Assembly (NCBI RefSeq): GCF_009905545.1
Contig: NZ_JAAALB010000001.1
Coordinates: forward strand, 310,001 to 374,000
Length of the DNA stretch: 64,000 bases
DNA from: Cellulophaga sp. BC115SP
GTDB lineage: Bacteria; Bacteroidota; Bacteroidia; Cytophagales; Spirosomataceae
Direction: 5' to 3'
Position 1 is the first letter of the stretch; each line of letters begins with the position of its first letter. A program made the translations under genes and the position numbers. Below the pieces are notes generated by a model, which was given only the letters and a program-made list of their open reading frames with translations, was not told where the DNA came from and ran no database searches. This document shows positions 8,253 to 18,407 of the stretch, piece by piece.

Positions 8253-10280
8253 TTATTTCAATGCTTGTAAGCCATCTCCAAATTTATAGAGTGCATAGTC
8301 TCCTTTTTTCATAAAACCTGGAACGTCTGATAGATTTTCTAACACTGCTTTAGATGACGCAGGAATGGAAAATGGAAGTTTACCAGAAGGTTTAAATTTG
8401 CCTAGCACGATATCCAAAATAGCCTCGGGAGTTGTACCAAAAGTAGCTAACAATGCATTACTTGGCGCCAATTCTTCCATTACCCAAGGACTCGTAAAAT
8501 TGACACAAAGTGTGCTTGATTTACCCGACTTTAATAATTTGTTGACATATTCAACATCAATTAAGTTTTTAGAAAGACGTAAATCAATTGGTGCTCCTGT
8601 TGAACCAAATAAGCCACCTGCTGTTCCTGGCATCAACCAAACAATAACCTGATCGGCTTCTTCAGGTGTTTTCACAAACTCTACCGCATAATCCGCTGAA
8701 GATTTTGGTTGATACACATAATGAGGATTATTTTTGCCACTCTCCAAATACGTTTCAAAATATACCTTAGTTTTAGCTTTGATTGGTAAAACCTTTTCGT
8801 TTTTCAACACCACAATCGATTTTCTTAAAGCGATATCTGCCACTTTTTGAAAATTGGCATTTCCTACTGTTTTTTGAGCCGCTTCGGCATCTACATAAGG
8901 ATTCTCAAAAAGTCCTAATTCAAATCTTTCTTTCAAAATTCTCGAAACAGATTCATCAATACGTTTTTCGCTAACAAGCCCTTTTCTAACCGTTTCTATC
9001 AATAAACTTGGGTCGGCAGAACCAGAGTATAAATCAACGCCAGCGTCTAAACTTTTTTGATAACGCTCCAAAATCGAAAGCCCTTCTACGCCCCAAGGCA
9101 TCATTTCGATAGGTCCAGTATCTGAGTTGACAATACCTTGAAAACCTAGTTTTTTTCTCAATAAATCTGTGATAATAGCTTTGCTGTAAGCAAAACCAAC
9201 TTCTTCAAATTCAGTTTTGATAGGTTTGGCATAATAGGGCATCATCGAAGAAGTACCCGCTTTAATAGCCGCAATAAATGGTTTGAGATGGTATTCAAAC
9301 ATTCCTCCAGGATAATGCTGGTCTTTCCCAAAATCAAAATGCGGATCTTGACCTTCCACTTGAGGTCCTCCTCCTGGGAAATGCTTGGTTGTAAGTGCCA
9401 CAGAATTGGGATTCAGTTTTTTTCCTTGAAAACCTTGCACCACTTCAAAAATCATGCTAGCAGCCCAGTCGGCATTTTCGCCAAAAGTGCCTTCTATTCG
9501 TTGCCAACGAGGTTCTGTCGCCAAATCCGCCATGTATTGATAGCCCTTGCGAAGTCCCACAGCCTTCCATTCCTGAGCGGCAATTTCAGCAAACTGGCGC
9601 GTTAATTTCAAATCATGCATAGCTGCCAAACCAAGTTCTCCCGGCCATTTGGAAAACACGGTTGTACCTACACTCAAGCCCACAGAGTTGTCTCTGGTAA
9701 TATGATTACGAGGATTGGACGCCACAATCGCTGGGATACCCAAACGAGTATCTTCGGTAAGTGCTTGCAGATTGTTAGACCATTCTGCTATCGTTTTAGC
9801 ATCGGTGTTGGCACGCAAAATAAAATTTCGCAGGTGTTTTTCTTTCACACCCTTGGTCGTTCCCGATGCCGATAGCAATGGATATGGCAAAGGCTTTCGA
9901 CTAAACATATTGATATTTTGAACCAAATCTTCCTCGTTAAAACCGCTTGTAATAGGTCCTTTCGGCTTACCTTGTTCGAAAGCAAAATCACCGGCCATAC
10001 GGGTTGTACTAATAAGCATCATACCAGCCTTTTCGTCCAAAGTCATTTGGCTTATAAGGTTTTGGATTCGGGTATTGATGGGTAATCGCCAATCTTCATA
10101 GGCGTCGAGTTTCCCATTTTTGTTCAGGTCTTTAAACTTTAATTTCCCAACCGTCAAAATGGGTACTGTTCTATGCCCCAAGTAAGGTTGTTGGGGATTT
10201 TGAGCATATCCTACTCCCCAAATATTTACTAAACCAATAGTAAAAATCGTCTTTAATGAATAAGGTATAATATTTTTCAT
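8253..10280 (-). CDS. secreted glycoside hydrolase family 3 protein
   Basis: A 675-residue protein with signal peptide (to about residue 26, VGYAQ). An EF-hand-like loop DLNKNGKLDAYEDW (51-64) is followed by the GH3 TIM barrel with KHFPGGGP (299-306) and the nucleophile segment GIVNSDTG (Asp387). The C-terminal alpha/beta domain (about 480-640) contributes the second half of the active site. GH3 enzymes act as beta-glucosidases, xylosidases or related exo-glycosidases in the periplasm or outside the cell. NSD instead of the usual SDW makes the subfamily uncertain. The gene is divergent from an AraC regulator (10415), the likely controller. Confidence 0.88.
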   Translation of the reverse strand: MKNIIPYSLKTIFTIGLVNIWGVGYAQNPQQPYLGHRTVPILTVGKLKFKDLNKNGKLDAYEDWRLPINTRIQNLISQMTLDEKAGMMLISTTRMAGDFAFEQGKPKGPITSGFNEEDLVQNINMFSRKPLPYPLLSASGTTKGVKEKHLRNFILRANTDAKTIAEWSNNLQALTEDTRLGIPAIVASNPRNHITRDNSVGLSVGTTVFSKWPGELGLAAMHDLKLTRQFAEIAAQEWKAVGLRKGYQYMADLATEPRWQRIEGTFGENADWAASMIFEVVQGFQGKKLNPNSVALTTKHFPGGGPQVEGQDPHFDFGKDQHYPGGMFEYHLKPFIAAIKAGTSSMMPYYAKPIKTEFEEVGFAYSKAIITDLLRKKLGFQGIVNSDTGPIEMMPWGVEGLSILERYQKSLDAGVDLYSGSADPSLLIETVRKGLVSEKRIDESVSRILKERFELGLFENPYVDAEAAQKTVGNANFQKVADIALRKSIVVLKNEKVLPIKAKTKVYFETYLESGKNNPHYVYQPKSSADYAVEFVKTPEEADQVIVWLMPGTAGGLFGSTGAPIDLRLSKNLIDVEYVNKLLKSGKSSTLCVNFTSPWVMEELAPSNALLATFGTTPEAILDIVLGKFKPSGKLPFSIPASSKAVLENLSDVPGFMKKGDYALYKFGDGLQALK

Positions 10281-10414
10281 AGTAAATTTTATTCAAAATT
10301 TTCTTTAAATATTTACACAAATGTATCAAAGTAATACAAGTAATTATTTACCAATTCTTCTAATTTTCAATACTTTTTTGACAATTTTAGTTAGAAATAT
10401 GTAGAATCAATACC

Positions 10415-11275
10415 ATGAAACCACAGTTACTGAAGATTAATAAGCCTTCGGGTTTATCGTTCAACATATTTGAGCAATCCTGCCAGTTTTTTCCAACGCC
10501 TTGGCATTTTCATCCAGAAATTGAGATCGTTTGGATGAAATCGAGCACTGGCAAAAAATATATTGGTACAAGTATTGAGGAATTTGGACCCGACGATCTA
10601 GTAATTATTGGCTCGTACGTACCACATTTTTACAAAAATGATAGTGATTTTATGGAAGGTAAGTCTTCAGAAATGGCGCAATCGGTTGTGATACATTTTA
10701 CAGAAGATTTTTTAGGAAATGACTTTTTCTTAAAACCAGAAAATCATAAAGTATGGGAATTGTTAGAAAACGCTAAGCGAGGGATTCAATTTCGTAAAGA
10801 GTTTTGTCAGCAAATAAAACCGATACTTGCCTCACTTAGTCAACTGGAAGGTATGGACAAATTGTTAAGTTTTTTATCAATACTCAATCAGATGAGCAAA
10901 GAAACTACGATTAAGTATTTGAACTCTTATACCATTACCATCAACAACTCAGAGGAATCGGCAAGAATCAAACAGGTATTTGCTTATATGATGCAAAATT
11001 TTCAACATGAAATTCATCTCGAACAAGTTGCCAGTTTGGTCAATATGAGCGAATCGGCATTTAGTCGATATTTCAAGCATCGAACTCGGGAGACGTTTAG
11101 CCATATCTTGACCGAAATTCGGATTGAACATGCCTGCAAAATGCTTCAGGAAAAAGATATTTCTATCGCAGATATCTGCTTTGAATCAGGCTTTCAGAAT
11201 GTTTCTAATTTTAATAGACAATTTAGAAAGATGAAAAAAATGACGCCTTTGAATTATCGCCAATTGTTTAATTAA
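10415..11275 (+). CDS. AraC-family transcriptional regulator
   Basis: A 286-residue protein: an N-terminal cupin-like sugar-sensing domain (WHFHPEIEIVWMKSS, GDDLVIIG-type loop) and a C-terminal double HTH (about 190-286) with IADICFESGFQNVSNFNRQFRK and ending MTPLNYRQLF. The histidine-containing FPTPWHFHPEIEI motif is typical of AraC regulators of glycan genes in Bacteroidota. It is transcribed away from the GH3 gene across a 134-bp shared upstream region, so regulation of that gene by its glycan product is likely but inferred. Confidence 0.9.
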   Translation: MKPQLLKINKPSGLSFNIFEQSCQFFPTPWHFHPEIEIVWMKSSTGKKYIGTSIEEFGPDDLVIIGSYVPHFYKNDSDFMEGKSSEMAQSVVIHFTEDFLGNDFFLKPENHKVWELLENAKRGIQFRKEFCQQIKPILASLSQLEGMDKLLSFLSILNQMSKETTIKYLNSYTITINNSEESARIKQVFAYMMQNFQHEIHLEQVASLVNMSESAFSRYFKHRTRETFSHILTEIRIEHACKMLQEKDISIADICFESGFQNVSNFNRQFRKMKKMTPLNYRQLFN

Positions 11276-11818
11276 GCAGTTTTTAGCTCCCAAAAAGCCA
11301 TTTCATAAGGTTATATATTACTGATGAACATTTTTTGATAAAAATCTTACTTTTTTTTAATCGTGCATTAAACCTTTAGAAACGGAATGAGTCTCAACAA
11401 ACAAAAGCTTCTTAAATTGAGGTCAAATATTGAACAAAAACTAGATTTGGGTTATATTTGACTGAAAGTTTAGATTGGACAAATCCAAGATTTAAAACTA
11501 CTTGGAATAAAAACTGAGCTAAATTAAAGAGCGACCACAGCATACAGATTGAATTAATAGTGCCACATACAAAAGTCAACTCACTATATTTCAAACACTT
11601 AAAAGCTTCGCTTTTTTACTTCTTTGTATACTCGCCCTTCTAGCTCAATTTGAAGTTTTTGTAGATACTGAAAAAGTACAAAAAAATTTAGACTCACAAG
11701 TATTTTTAATAAGAAATAAGGATATAATATAACTAATACAAGATTCTTGTTTCCTTAATAAAAAATTTGAGTTAAAACATTTGCAAGTGTTATTTCAACA
11801 CACTACTTTTCGCATCAA
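11276..11818. other. long AT-rich intergenic region, no gene seen
   Basis: The 543 bp between the AraC gene and the small secreted protein contain no frame with coding character. A loose inverted repeat (TAGATTTGGG near 11450, CCAAGATTTA near 11486) may terminate the AraC transcript. The part from about 11700 must carry the efflux operon promoter, but I cannot point to a clean -33/-7 pair. Confidence 0.4.
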
Positions 11819-12238
11819 ATGAACAAGACGTTTGTAAAATATCTCTTCTCACTAGTTATCCTCGTGTTGAGCTTCACGAACCAGTTGATGGCTCGCTCGC
11901 ACAAGGAAGGAGAGAATATTGTGTCTTCTTCTACCTCAAATTCGTCTTTTCACAACGCACTTCTTGACTCGCACCAAAGTCCTGTATTCTCTGTACCTGT
12001 TTCAGAAAGAGGAGAAAAAGTATTTTTTGATGCTAATGAAAAAGAAGTCGAAGAGGATGAAGCCATTTTAGCTTCGTCAGAACATATCCAAGGTGGCAAT
12101 GCCATTGCTTCTCTTTTCTTTAGTTGGTATCACCGTTTAATCCAACTTCGCAGTCCTCAATTTTCTTATTACGATAAGAACCTTTTACAATTAACTCCTA
12201 ATAAGTTATTCATAGTCTTTCGTGTAATTAGACTATGA
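11819..12238 (+). CDS. small secreted protein leading the RND efflux operon
   Basis: A 139-residue frame with a signal peptide (MNKTFVKYLFSLVILVLSF, cleavage after about LMA), a Ser/His-rich part, an acidic segment (ANEKEVEEDEA) and a C-terminal aromatic/basic tail ending LFIVFRVIRL. No domain is recognised. It precedes the membrane-fusion gene by 174 bp in the same direction, so it may be first in the operon. General design resembles the protein at 2383-2739. Function unknown. Confidence 0.6.
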   Translation: MNKTFVKYLFSLVILVLSFTNQLMARSHKEGENIVSSSTSNSSFHNALLDSHQSPVFSVPVSERGEKVFFDANEKEVEEDEAILASSEHIQGGNAIASLFFSWYHRLIQLRSPQFSYYDKNLLQLTPNKLFIVFRVIRL

Positions 12239-12412
12239 GATGATACTTTTGGGGGTTATGCTCCCGTCCTCATTCCAACTATTGTTTCAGTTTCCTAAGT
12301 AAGTGATTATTAAGACAGTATGTTTAGGTATTGACTTTGCCTATACTTATTGCCTAAATTGCTTCTAGAACTGATTACAGTAATCTATCTCACAATTTCA
12401 CAATACAAAATC

Positions 12413-13498
12413 ATGAAAAAAATTCTCATCCTAATGGGTGTGGCTGTGATGCTATGCCATACTAGCTGCGATTCTAAAAAAGAGGAAGAAAAGAAAGAAG
12501 AGATCAAACTTCTTGTAACCAGCCCGCTAAAAAAAGACACAACCGCCATTCACGAGTTTGTGAGCCAGATTCGCGCGATTCAGCACATCGAGTTGCGTGC
12601 TTTAGAAAAGGGTTACTTAAAAAAGATTTATGTTGATGAAGGTCAGTTTGTGAAGAAAGGACAGTTGATGTTCCAAATTCTTCCTTTGCAATACCAAGCT
12701 GAGTTCCAAAAAGCACAAGCTGAAGCAAATTTTGCTGAAATCGAATACCAAAACACTAAGTCGTTGGCTGAAAGTAATATTGTTTCTAAAAACGAATTAG
12801 CCTTGGCAAAAGCAAAATGGGACAAAGCAAAAGCTGAAATGGATTTGGCAAAAGTACACTTAGGCTTTACTGAAATCAGAGCACCATTTGATGGTATCAT
12901 GGACCACTTCGCTGTACGTGAAGGTAGTTTGTTGGATGACGGTGATTTGTTGACAACACTTTCAGACAACAGCAAAATGTGGGTTTATTTCAATGTGCCT
13001 GAATCTCAATATCTTGACTTAAAAACAAAGTCAAAAGGAACAACTTTACCTGTGGTAAAATTGAAAATGGCCAATCAAGATATATTTTCTCATACGGGTG
13101 TGATTCAAACGATTGAAGCTGACTTCAACAATGAAACAGGTAACATCGCTTTCCGTGCTACGTTTCCAAACCCAGAAAAATTGTTGAGACATGGTGAAAC
13201 TGGTAGTATTTTGATGGAATCTCCATTGAAAAATGCCGTTATCATTCCACAGAAAGCTACTTTCGAAGTACTTGAGAAAAAATATGTGTTTGTTGTTGAT
13301 AAAGATAATACGGTAAAATCACGTGAAATTACTATTGCTGCTGAATTGCCAGATATCTATATCATCAAATCAGGTTTGAAAGGTGATGAAAAAATACTTC
13401 TTGAAGGTATTAAGAAAGTGAGAGACAACGATAAGATTAAGTTCGATTACGAGGATCCACAAAAAGTGATTTCGCACTTAAGAGTGTATGCTGAATAA
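12413..13498 (+). CDS. RND efflux membrane-fusion lipoprotein
   Basis: The start at 12413 (MKKILILMGVAVMLCHTSC) gives a lipoprotein signal with the lipidated Cys at residue 19; the upstream in-frame ATG at 12350 would hide it. The 361-residue body has the HlyD/AcrA layout: biotinyl-lipoyl-like half-motifs (HIELRALEKGYLKKIYVDEG and FTEIRAPFDGIMDHF) flanking an alpha hairpin rich in KAQAEANFAEIEYQ, followed by a beta-barrel and membrane-proximal domain. Such adaptors join the inner-membrane RND pump to the outer-membrane channel. Both partners follow at 13680 and 16879. Confidence 0.92.
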   Translation: MKKILILMGVAVMLCHTSCDSKKEEEKKEEIKLLVTSPLKKDTTAIHEFVSQIRAIQHIELRALEKGYLKKIYVDEGQFVKKGQLMFQILPLQYQAEFQKAQAEANFAEIEYQNTKSLAESNIVSKNELALAKAKWDKAKAEMDLAKVHLGFTEIRAPFDGIMDHFAVREGSLLDDGDLLTTLSDNSKMWVYFNVPESQYLDLKTKSKGTTLPVVKLKMANQDIFSHTGVIQTIEADFNNETGNIAFRATFPNPEKLLRHGETGSILMESPLKNAVIIPQKATFEVLEKKYVFVVDKDNTVKSREITIAAELPDIYIIKSGLKGDEKILLEGIKKVRDNDKIKFDYEDPQKVISHLRVYAE

Positions 13499-13679
13499 TA
13501 GTAGAAATTGTGAGAGTTAACTATTATGCTTGAGTGAATTCTTAATGCGTGAGTTCTGGAATTCGCACGCATTGGGTTATGGATGAGGTGGTTGTGACTC
13601 ATAACCACCAATTCACTCAGCTTCAACTCTTTCAATACTTACTTCAATCACTTGTGTATTCAAAAACTTCAAGAAGAAT
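13499..13679 (+). repeat. structured spacer inside efflux operon
   Basis: This 181-bp gap between the adaptor and the pump genes is rich in inverted repeats: GAGTGAATT (13532) with AATTCACTC (13610), AATGCGTG with CACGCATT around GGAATT, and GGTGGTTGTG with CATAACCACC. It could fold into a branched hairpin in the mRNA. The second efflux operon also has a repeat-filled gap at the same place (44017-44181). Confidence 0.5.
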
Positions 13680-16600
13680 ATGTTTAGTAAATTCATACAG
13701 AGACCGGTATTAGCGATAGTAATATCGATCGTCATCGTTTTTATGGGGATTTTGTCTTTGAAGACACTCCCTACTTCACAATTCCCAGAAATTGCACCTC
13801 CAGTAGTAATGGTAAGTGCATCTTATCCTGGTGCTAGTGCCAAAGTACTTACCGAGTCTGTGCTTATTCCCCTTGAGCAGGCTATCAACGGTGTTTGGGG
13901 TATGCGCTACATGACTTCCGATGCTACCTCTGCGGGTGAAGCCAACATTCAAATTGTATTTAACTTAGGTACCGACCCCGACCAAGCCCTTGTACAGGTA
14001 AATACTAGGATTGCCCAAGTATTGAACCGCCTTCCGACCTTGGTACAACGTGAAGGGGTTGTTGTAAACCGTGTAATGAACAGTATGTTGATGTATGTCA
14101 ACCTCTACTCGAAAGACAAAAATGCGGATATGAAATTCTTGTTCAACTTTGCTGGGGTGAACATGATTCCTGAATTACAACGTTTGAATGGTATCGGTCA
14201 GGCTCGTATATTGGGTAGCCGTCAGTACGCTATGCGTATTTGGTTGAACCCAGACCGTATGCGTGCTTACAACGTTTCAGCAGACGAAATCATGGAAGCT
14301 TTGGGTGACCAAAGTGTGATTGGTTCGCCTGGTCGTATTGGTCGTGCCGATGGTAAACGCGCCGAAGCGCTCGAATATGTATTGACGTATCAGGGACGTT
14401 TTAACAAACCTGAACAATATCAAGATGTCATTATCCGCTCGAATCCCAACGGGGAAATCCTGAGGTTAAAAGATGTTGCCAAGGTAGAACTAGGTAGTGA
14501 ATATTATGATATTTACTCCAACCTAAATGGTTATCCTTCAGCGGCGATTGTCTTGAAACAAACTTATGGTTCAAATGCGAGTGATGTAATCAAGAGTGTT
14601 AAAGATAAATTAGATGAACTGAAAAAGTCGTCATTCCCTCCAGGTATGGACTATCAAATCAGTTATGACGTATCTAACTTCTTGAATGCTTCTACCGAAA
14701 ACGTAATTCATACCCTTCGCGATGCCTTCATTCTTGTGGCATTAGTAGTATTTGTGTTCTTGGGAGACTGGCGCTCAACGTTGATTCCAACGCTTGCAGT
14801 ACCTATTTCATTGATTGGTGCATTCATCTTTATCAAGTTGTTTGGTTTGACCATCAACATGATCACCTTGTTTGCCTTAGTATTGGCTATCGGTATCGTA
14901 GTGGATGATGCCATTGTCGTCGTCGAGGCCGTCCATGCCAAGATGGAAGAGGAACATCTGTCCCCTTATAAGGCCGTAAGAAAAGTATTAGGTGAGATTA
15001 GTGGTGCCGTTATTGCGATTACTTTGTTGATGACAGCGGTATTCGTACCAGTAGCATTTATGAGTGGTCCTGTAGGTATTTTCTACCGTCAGTTCTCTAT
15101 TACAATGGCGAGTTCAATTATTCTCTCGGGGGTAATTGCCCTTACAGTAACGCCAGTACTTTGTGCTATGATTTTGAAAAATAATCATGGTAAGCCTAAG
15201 AAGAAAAATATCTTAGACAAAGCCTTGGATGTTTTCAACGCAGGTTTCGAAAAGCTGACAAACTTCTATGTGAATATATTGAAGGTAATTGCTCACCGCA
15301 AACTAGTTACTGTTGTATTGTGGATTGTATTTGTGCTTGGTATCGCTGGTATTGCATCAAACCTTCCTTCTGGTTTTATCCCAAGTGAAGACCAAGGTAT
15401 GATTTATGCCATTATCCAGACACCTCCAGGGTCAACATTGGAGCGTACCAACGATATTTCACGTAAACTTCAAGAAATTGCTGAAAAAGTAGAAGGTATT
15501 CAATCGGTATCAGCCTTGGCTGGTTATGAGGTACTTACCGAAGGTCGTGGTTCGAACGCGGGTACTTGTTTGATTAACTTAAAACCATGGGATGAACGTC
15601 ATCACTCTGTTTCTGAAATCATTTATGAGTTAGAAGAAAAAGCACATGAAATCCCTGGAGCGACCATCGAATTCTTCGATCCACCAGCGGTTCCTGGTTA
15701 TGGTGCAGCGGGTGGTTTTGCCCTACAATTGTTGGATAAAACTAACTCGGGTGACTACAACCAATTGGAAAATGTGAAAAATGATTTCATGAAAGCCCTA
15801 GAAAAACGTCCTGAGCTTACAGGTTTGTTTACTTTCTTTAGTGCCAACTATCCTCAGTACGAACTAGAAATTGACAACCAATTGGCTATGCAAAAAGGCG
15901 TATCAATTGGTAATGCCATGAACACTTTGTCTATCTTGATTGGTAGTACATACGAACTAGGTTTTATCAAATTCCAACGTTTCTTTAAAGTATTCGTACA
16001 AGCTTCGCCAGAGTTTAGACAATTGCCAGAGGATGTCATGAAATTGTATGTGAAAAATAACCGTGACGAAATGGTTCCTTTCTCATCTTTCATGAAAATC
16101 AAAAAAATGCAAGGTCCAAACGAAATTAACCGTTACAACATGTACACCACAGCAGCGATTCGTGGTGGTGCTGCTAAAGGTTTTAGTTCGGGTCAGGCGA
16201 TTGCGGCGGTACAACAAGTTGCCAAAGAAACATTGCCACACGGATTTGATATTGACTGGGCTGCCCTTTCTTACGATGAAGTTAGACGTGGTAACGAAGC
16301 TATCTATATCTTCCTTATCGTATTGGCCTTCGTTTATGTAGTATTGGCTGCTCAGTACGAAAGCTTTATTATTCCATTGTCGGTAGTATTATCGTTACCA
16401 GCAGGGGTATTTGGTTCATTCTTAATGATTAAATCAATGGGATTAGCCAACGATATTTATGCACAAGTTGGTTTGGTTATGTTGGTTGGTTTGTTGGGTA
16501 AAAACGCCGTATTGATTGTAGAGTTTGCCATGCAAAAACACCACCAAGGCGCAACAGTACTCGACGCTGCTATCGAAGGAGCTAGAGTTCGTTTCCGTCC

Positions 16601-16886
16601 AATCTTGATGACTTCATTTGCCTTCATTGCAGGTTTGATTCCATTGGTATTGGCACATGGTGCAGGTGCAATTGGTAACAAAACAATTGGTGCTTCGGCA
16701 TTGGGTGGTATGTTATTCGGTACCATCTTCGGGGTAATCATTGTGCCAGGCTTGTATTATATCTTTGGTTCAATGGCAGAAGGTCGCAAACTCATCAAAG
16801 ACGAAGAGAACGACTCATTGACAGAAAACCTTGTTCATCAATTAGATTCATTCCCTCAACCAGACGACAGTAACGACGATGAATAA
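13680..16886 (+). CDS. RND efflux pump, HAE1/AcrB family
   Basis: A 1068-residue inner-membrane pump starting MFSKFIQRPVLAIVISIVIV. It has the internal duplication and twelve helices expected of AcrB. Helix 4 carries the proton-relay aspartates in GIVVDDAIVVVEAVHAKMEEE, and helix 10-11 contains VGLLGKNAVLIVEFAMQ. The porter domain shows FPEIAPPVVMVSASYPGASA near the N-terminus. HAE1 pumps expel hydrophobic and amphiphilic drugs by proton antiport. It overlaps the channel gene by 8 nt, indicating translational coupling. The C-terminus has an acidic tail (QPDDSNDDE). The substrate is unknown. Confidence 0.95.
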   Translation: MFSKFIQRPVLAIVISIVIVFMGILSLKTLPTSQFPEIAPPVVMVSASYPGASAKVLTESVLIPLEQAINGVWGMRYMTSDATSAGEANIQIVFNLGTDPDQALVQVNTRIAQVLNRLPTLVQREGVVVNRVMNSMLMYVNLYSKDKNADMKFLFNFAGVNMIPELQRLNGIGQARILGSRQYAMRIWLNPDRMRAYNVSADEIMEALGDQSVIGSPGRIGRADGKRAEALEYVLTYQGRFNKPEQYQDVIIRSNPNGEILRLKDVAKVELGSEYYDIYSNLNGYPSAAIVLKQTYGSNASDVIKSVKDKLDELKKSSFPPGMDYQISYDVSNFLNASTENVIHTLRDAFILVALVVFVFLGDWRSTLIPTLAVPISLIGAFIFIKLFGLTINMITLFALVLAIGIVVDDAIVVVEAVHAKMEEEHLSPYKAVRKVLGEISGAVIAITLLMTAVFVPVAFMSGPVGIFYRQFSITMASSIILSGVIALTVTPVLCAMILKNNHGKPKKKNILDKALDVFNAGFEKLTNFYVNILKVIAHRKLVTVVLWIVFVLGIAGIASNLPSGFIPSEDQGMIYAIIQTPPGSTLERTNDISRKLQEIAEKVEGIQSVSALAGYEVLTEGRGSNAGTCLINLKPWDERHHSVSEIIYELEEKAHEIPGATIEFFDPPAVPGYGAAGGFALQLLDKTNSGDYNQLENVKNDFMKALEKRPELTGLFTFFSANYPQYELEIDNQLAMQKGVSIGNAMNTLSILIGSTYELGFIKFQRFFKVFVQASPEFRQLPEDVMKLYVKNNRDEMVPFSSFMKIKKMQGPNEINRYNMYTTAAIRGGAAKGFSSGQAIAAVQQVAKETLPHGFDIDWAALSYDEVRRGNEAIYIFLIVLAFVYVVLAAQYESFIIPLSVVLSLPAGVFGSFLMIKSMGLANDIYAQVGLVMLVGLLGKNAVLIVEFAMQKHHQGATVLDAAIEGARVRFRPILMTSFAFIAGLIPLVLAHGAGAIGNKTIGASALGGMLFGTIFGVIIVPGLYYIFGSMAEGRKLIKDEENDSLTENLVHQLDSFPQPDDSNDDE

Positions 16887-18321
16887 TATAAGAAAAATCA
16901 ATTATTTAGCAACGGGCTGTGTACTGATGATGGTAGCGGCCTGCGTACCAAAGTCTTTGGTACCTGTGACTAAAACAGAAAATCGTAATACACCTGCTAC
17001 TTATAATGGCGGTACAAGCGACTCGACCAATGTGGCTAAAATCAAGTGGAAAGAGTTTTTCACTGATCCAAAATTGGAAGCCTTGATTGATACAGCTTTG
17101 TTAAACAATCAGGAATTGAATCTTACTTTACAAGAAATTGAAATTTCGCGCAACGAAATCAATGCTCGTAAAGGGGAATACCTTCCTTTTGTAAAACTTG
17201 GCGGTGGCTTGGGTGTAGACAAGGTTTCGAGATATACCAGTCAAGGTGCGGCAGACGATATGTCTGAAATCCGTCCTGGCGTAAGAACTCCAGAGGTTTT
17301 GCCTGATATGATGGTGGGCGCAAGAGCGAGTTGGGAAGTGGATATTTGGCACAAATTGCGTAACGCACAAAAAGTAGCTGCACAAAACTATTTCGCAAGC
17401 ATTGAAGGCAAAAACTTTCTGGTAACCAATTTGGTAGGCGAAATCGCTAACTCTTATTACGAGTTGTTGGCATTAGACAACCAATTGGCTATTATCAAGC
17501 AAAACATCGAGATTTTGAACAATGCCTTGAATATCATCAGACAAGAAAAACAAGCAGCTAAAGTTACTGAACTAGCTGTGCGCAGATTCGAGGCTGAGGT
17601 ATTCAAAACGCAAAGTTTACAGTATGAAATTCAGCAGAAAATTGTTGAAGCCGAAAACAAAATCAACTTCTTGGTGGGACGTTACCCTCAACATGTCGAT
17701 AGAAGTTCGGACAATTTCAACACTTTGGCACCAACAAAGATATATGCTGGCTTGCCTTCGCAATTGATTATCAACCGTCCAGATGTAAGAGCCGCAGAGT
17801 TGAAACTATCGGCTGCGAAACTAGACGTAAGTATTGCGAGAGCCAACTTCTACCCTTCTTTGGGTTTGAGTGCTGGTTTGGGCTTTAGATCTTACAATCC
17901 TTTGTATTTGGTCAATCTACCTCAAGCATTGATTACCTCATTGGCTGGCGATATTGCAGGTCCATTGGTAAACAAATATGCCTTGATTGCTGGCTATAAT
18001 ACCGCTAGCGCCAAGCAAATCAAAGCAATCATCGAGTTTGAAAGAACGGTGTTGAATGCTTGTATTGAGGTAACAAACCAATTATCAAACATTGATAACT
18101 TGGATAAGAACTTCAACATGAAGGCTAATCAAGTAGATGCACTTACACAATCTACGGAAATCTCTATCAAACTCTTCAAGTCGGCTAGAGCAGATTATAT
18201 GGAAGTGTTGTTGACCCAACGTGACGTATTAGAATCACGTATGGAATTGATTGAAACAAAAATGCGCCAAATGAATGCTTTTGTAAATGCTTACAGAGCA
18301 CTCGGCGGCGGCTGGAATTAA
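16879..18321 (+). CDS. outer-membrane efflux channel, TolC/NodT family lipoprotein
   Basis: A 480-residue protein with a lipoprotein signal (MNNIRKINYLATGCVLMMVAAC, lipid Cys at residue 22). The two OEP repeats of long helices and short strands are visible: WKEFFTDPKLEALIDTALLNNQELN and, in the second half, LPSQLIINRPDVRAAELKLSAAK, a signature of the NodT subfamily. It ends AYRALGGGWN, also typical. It forms the outer-membrane exit duct of the pump encoded just upstream, with which it overlaps by 8 nt. Confidence 0.93.
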   Translation: MNNIRKINYLATGCVLMMVAACVPKSLVPVTKTENRNTPATYNGGTSDSTNVAKIKWKEFFTDPKLEALIDTALLNNQELNLTLQEIEISRNEINARKGEYLPFVKLGGGLGVDKVSRYTSQGAADDMSEIRPGVRTPEVLPDMMVGARASWEVDIWHKLRNAQKVAAQNYFASIEGKNFLVTNLVGEIANSYYELLALDNQLAIIKQNIEILNNALNIIRQEKQAAKVTELAVRRFEAEVFKTQSLQYEIQQKIVEAENKINFLVGRYPQHVDRSSDNFNTLAPTKIYAGLPSQLIINRPDVRAAELKLSAAKLDVSIARANFYPSLGLSAGLGFRSYNPLYLVNLPQALITSLAGDIAGPLVNKYALIAGYNTASAKQIKAIIEFERTVLNACIEVTNQLSNIDNLDKNFNMKANQVDALTQSTEISIKLFKSARADYMEVLLTQRDVLESRMELIETKMRQMNAFVNAYRALGGGWN

Positions 18322-18350
18322 TTTGTATTGTGTAATCGTTAGTGCAAATA

Positions 18351-18382
18351 ACCCCATTTTACCGAGTAAGATGGGGATTATT
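18351..18382 (+). terminator. terminator of the first efflux operon
   Basis: CCCCAT and ATGGGG arms (18352-18375, extended by imperfect TTTTAC/GTAAG pairing) are followed by ATTATTTTTA about 30 bp after the channel stop codon. It is a reasonable intrinsic terminator and marks the left limit of the repeat-separated gene array. Confidence 0.65.
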
Positions 18383-18407
18383 TTTAATTATGAGTTTTGA
18401 GTGATGA

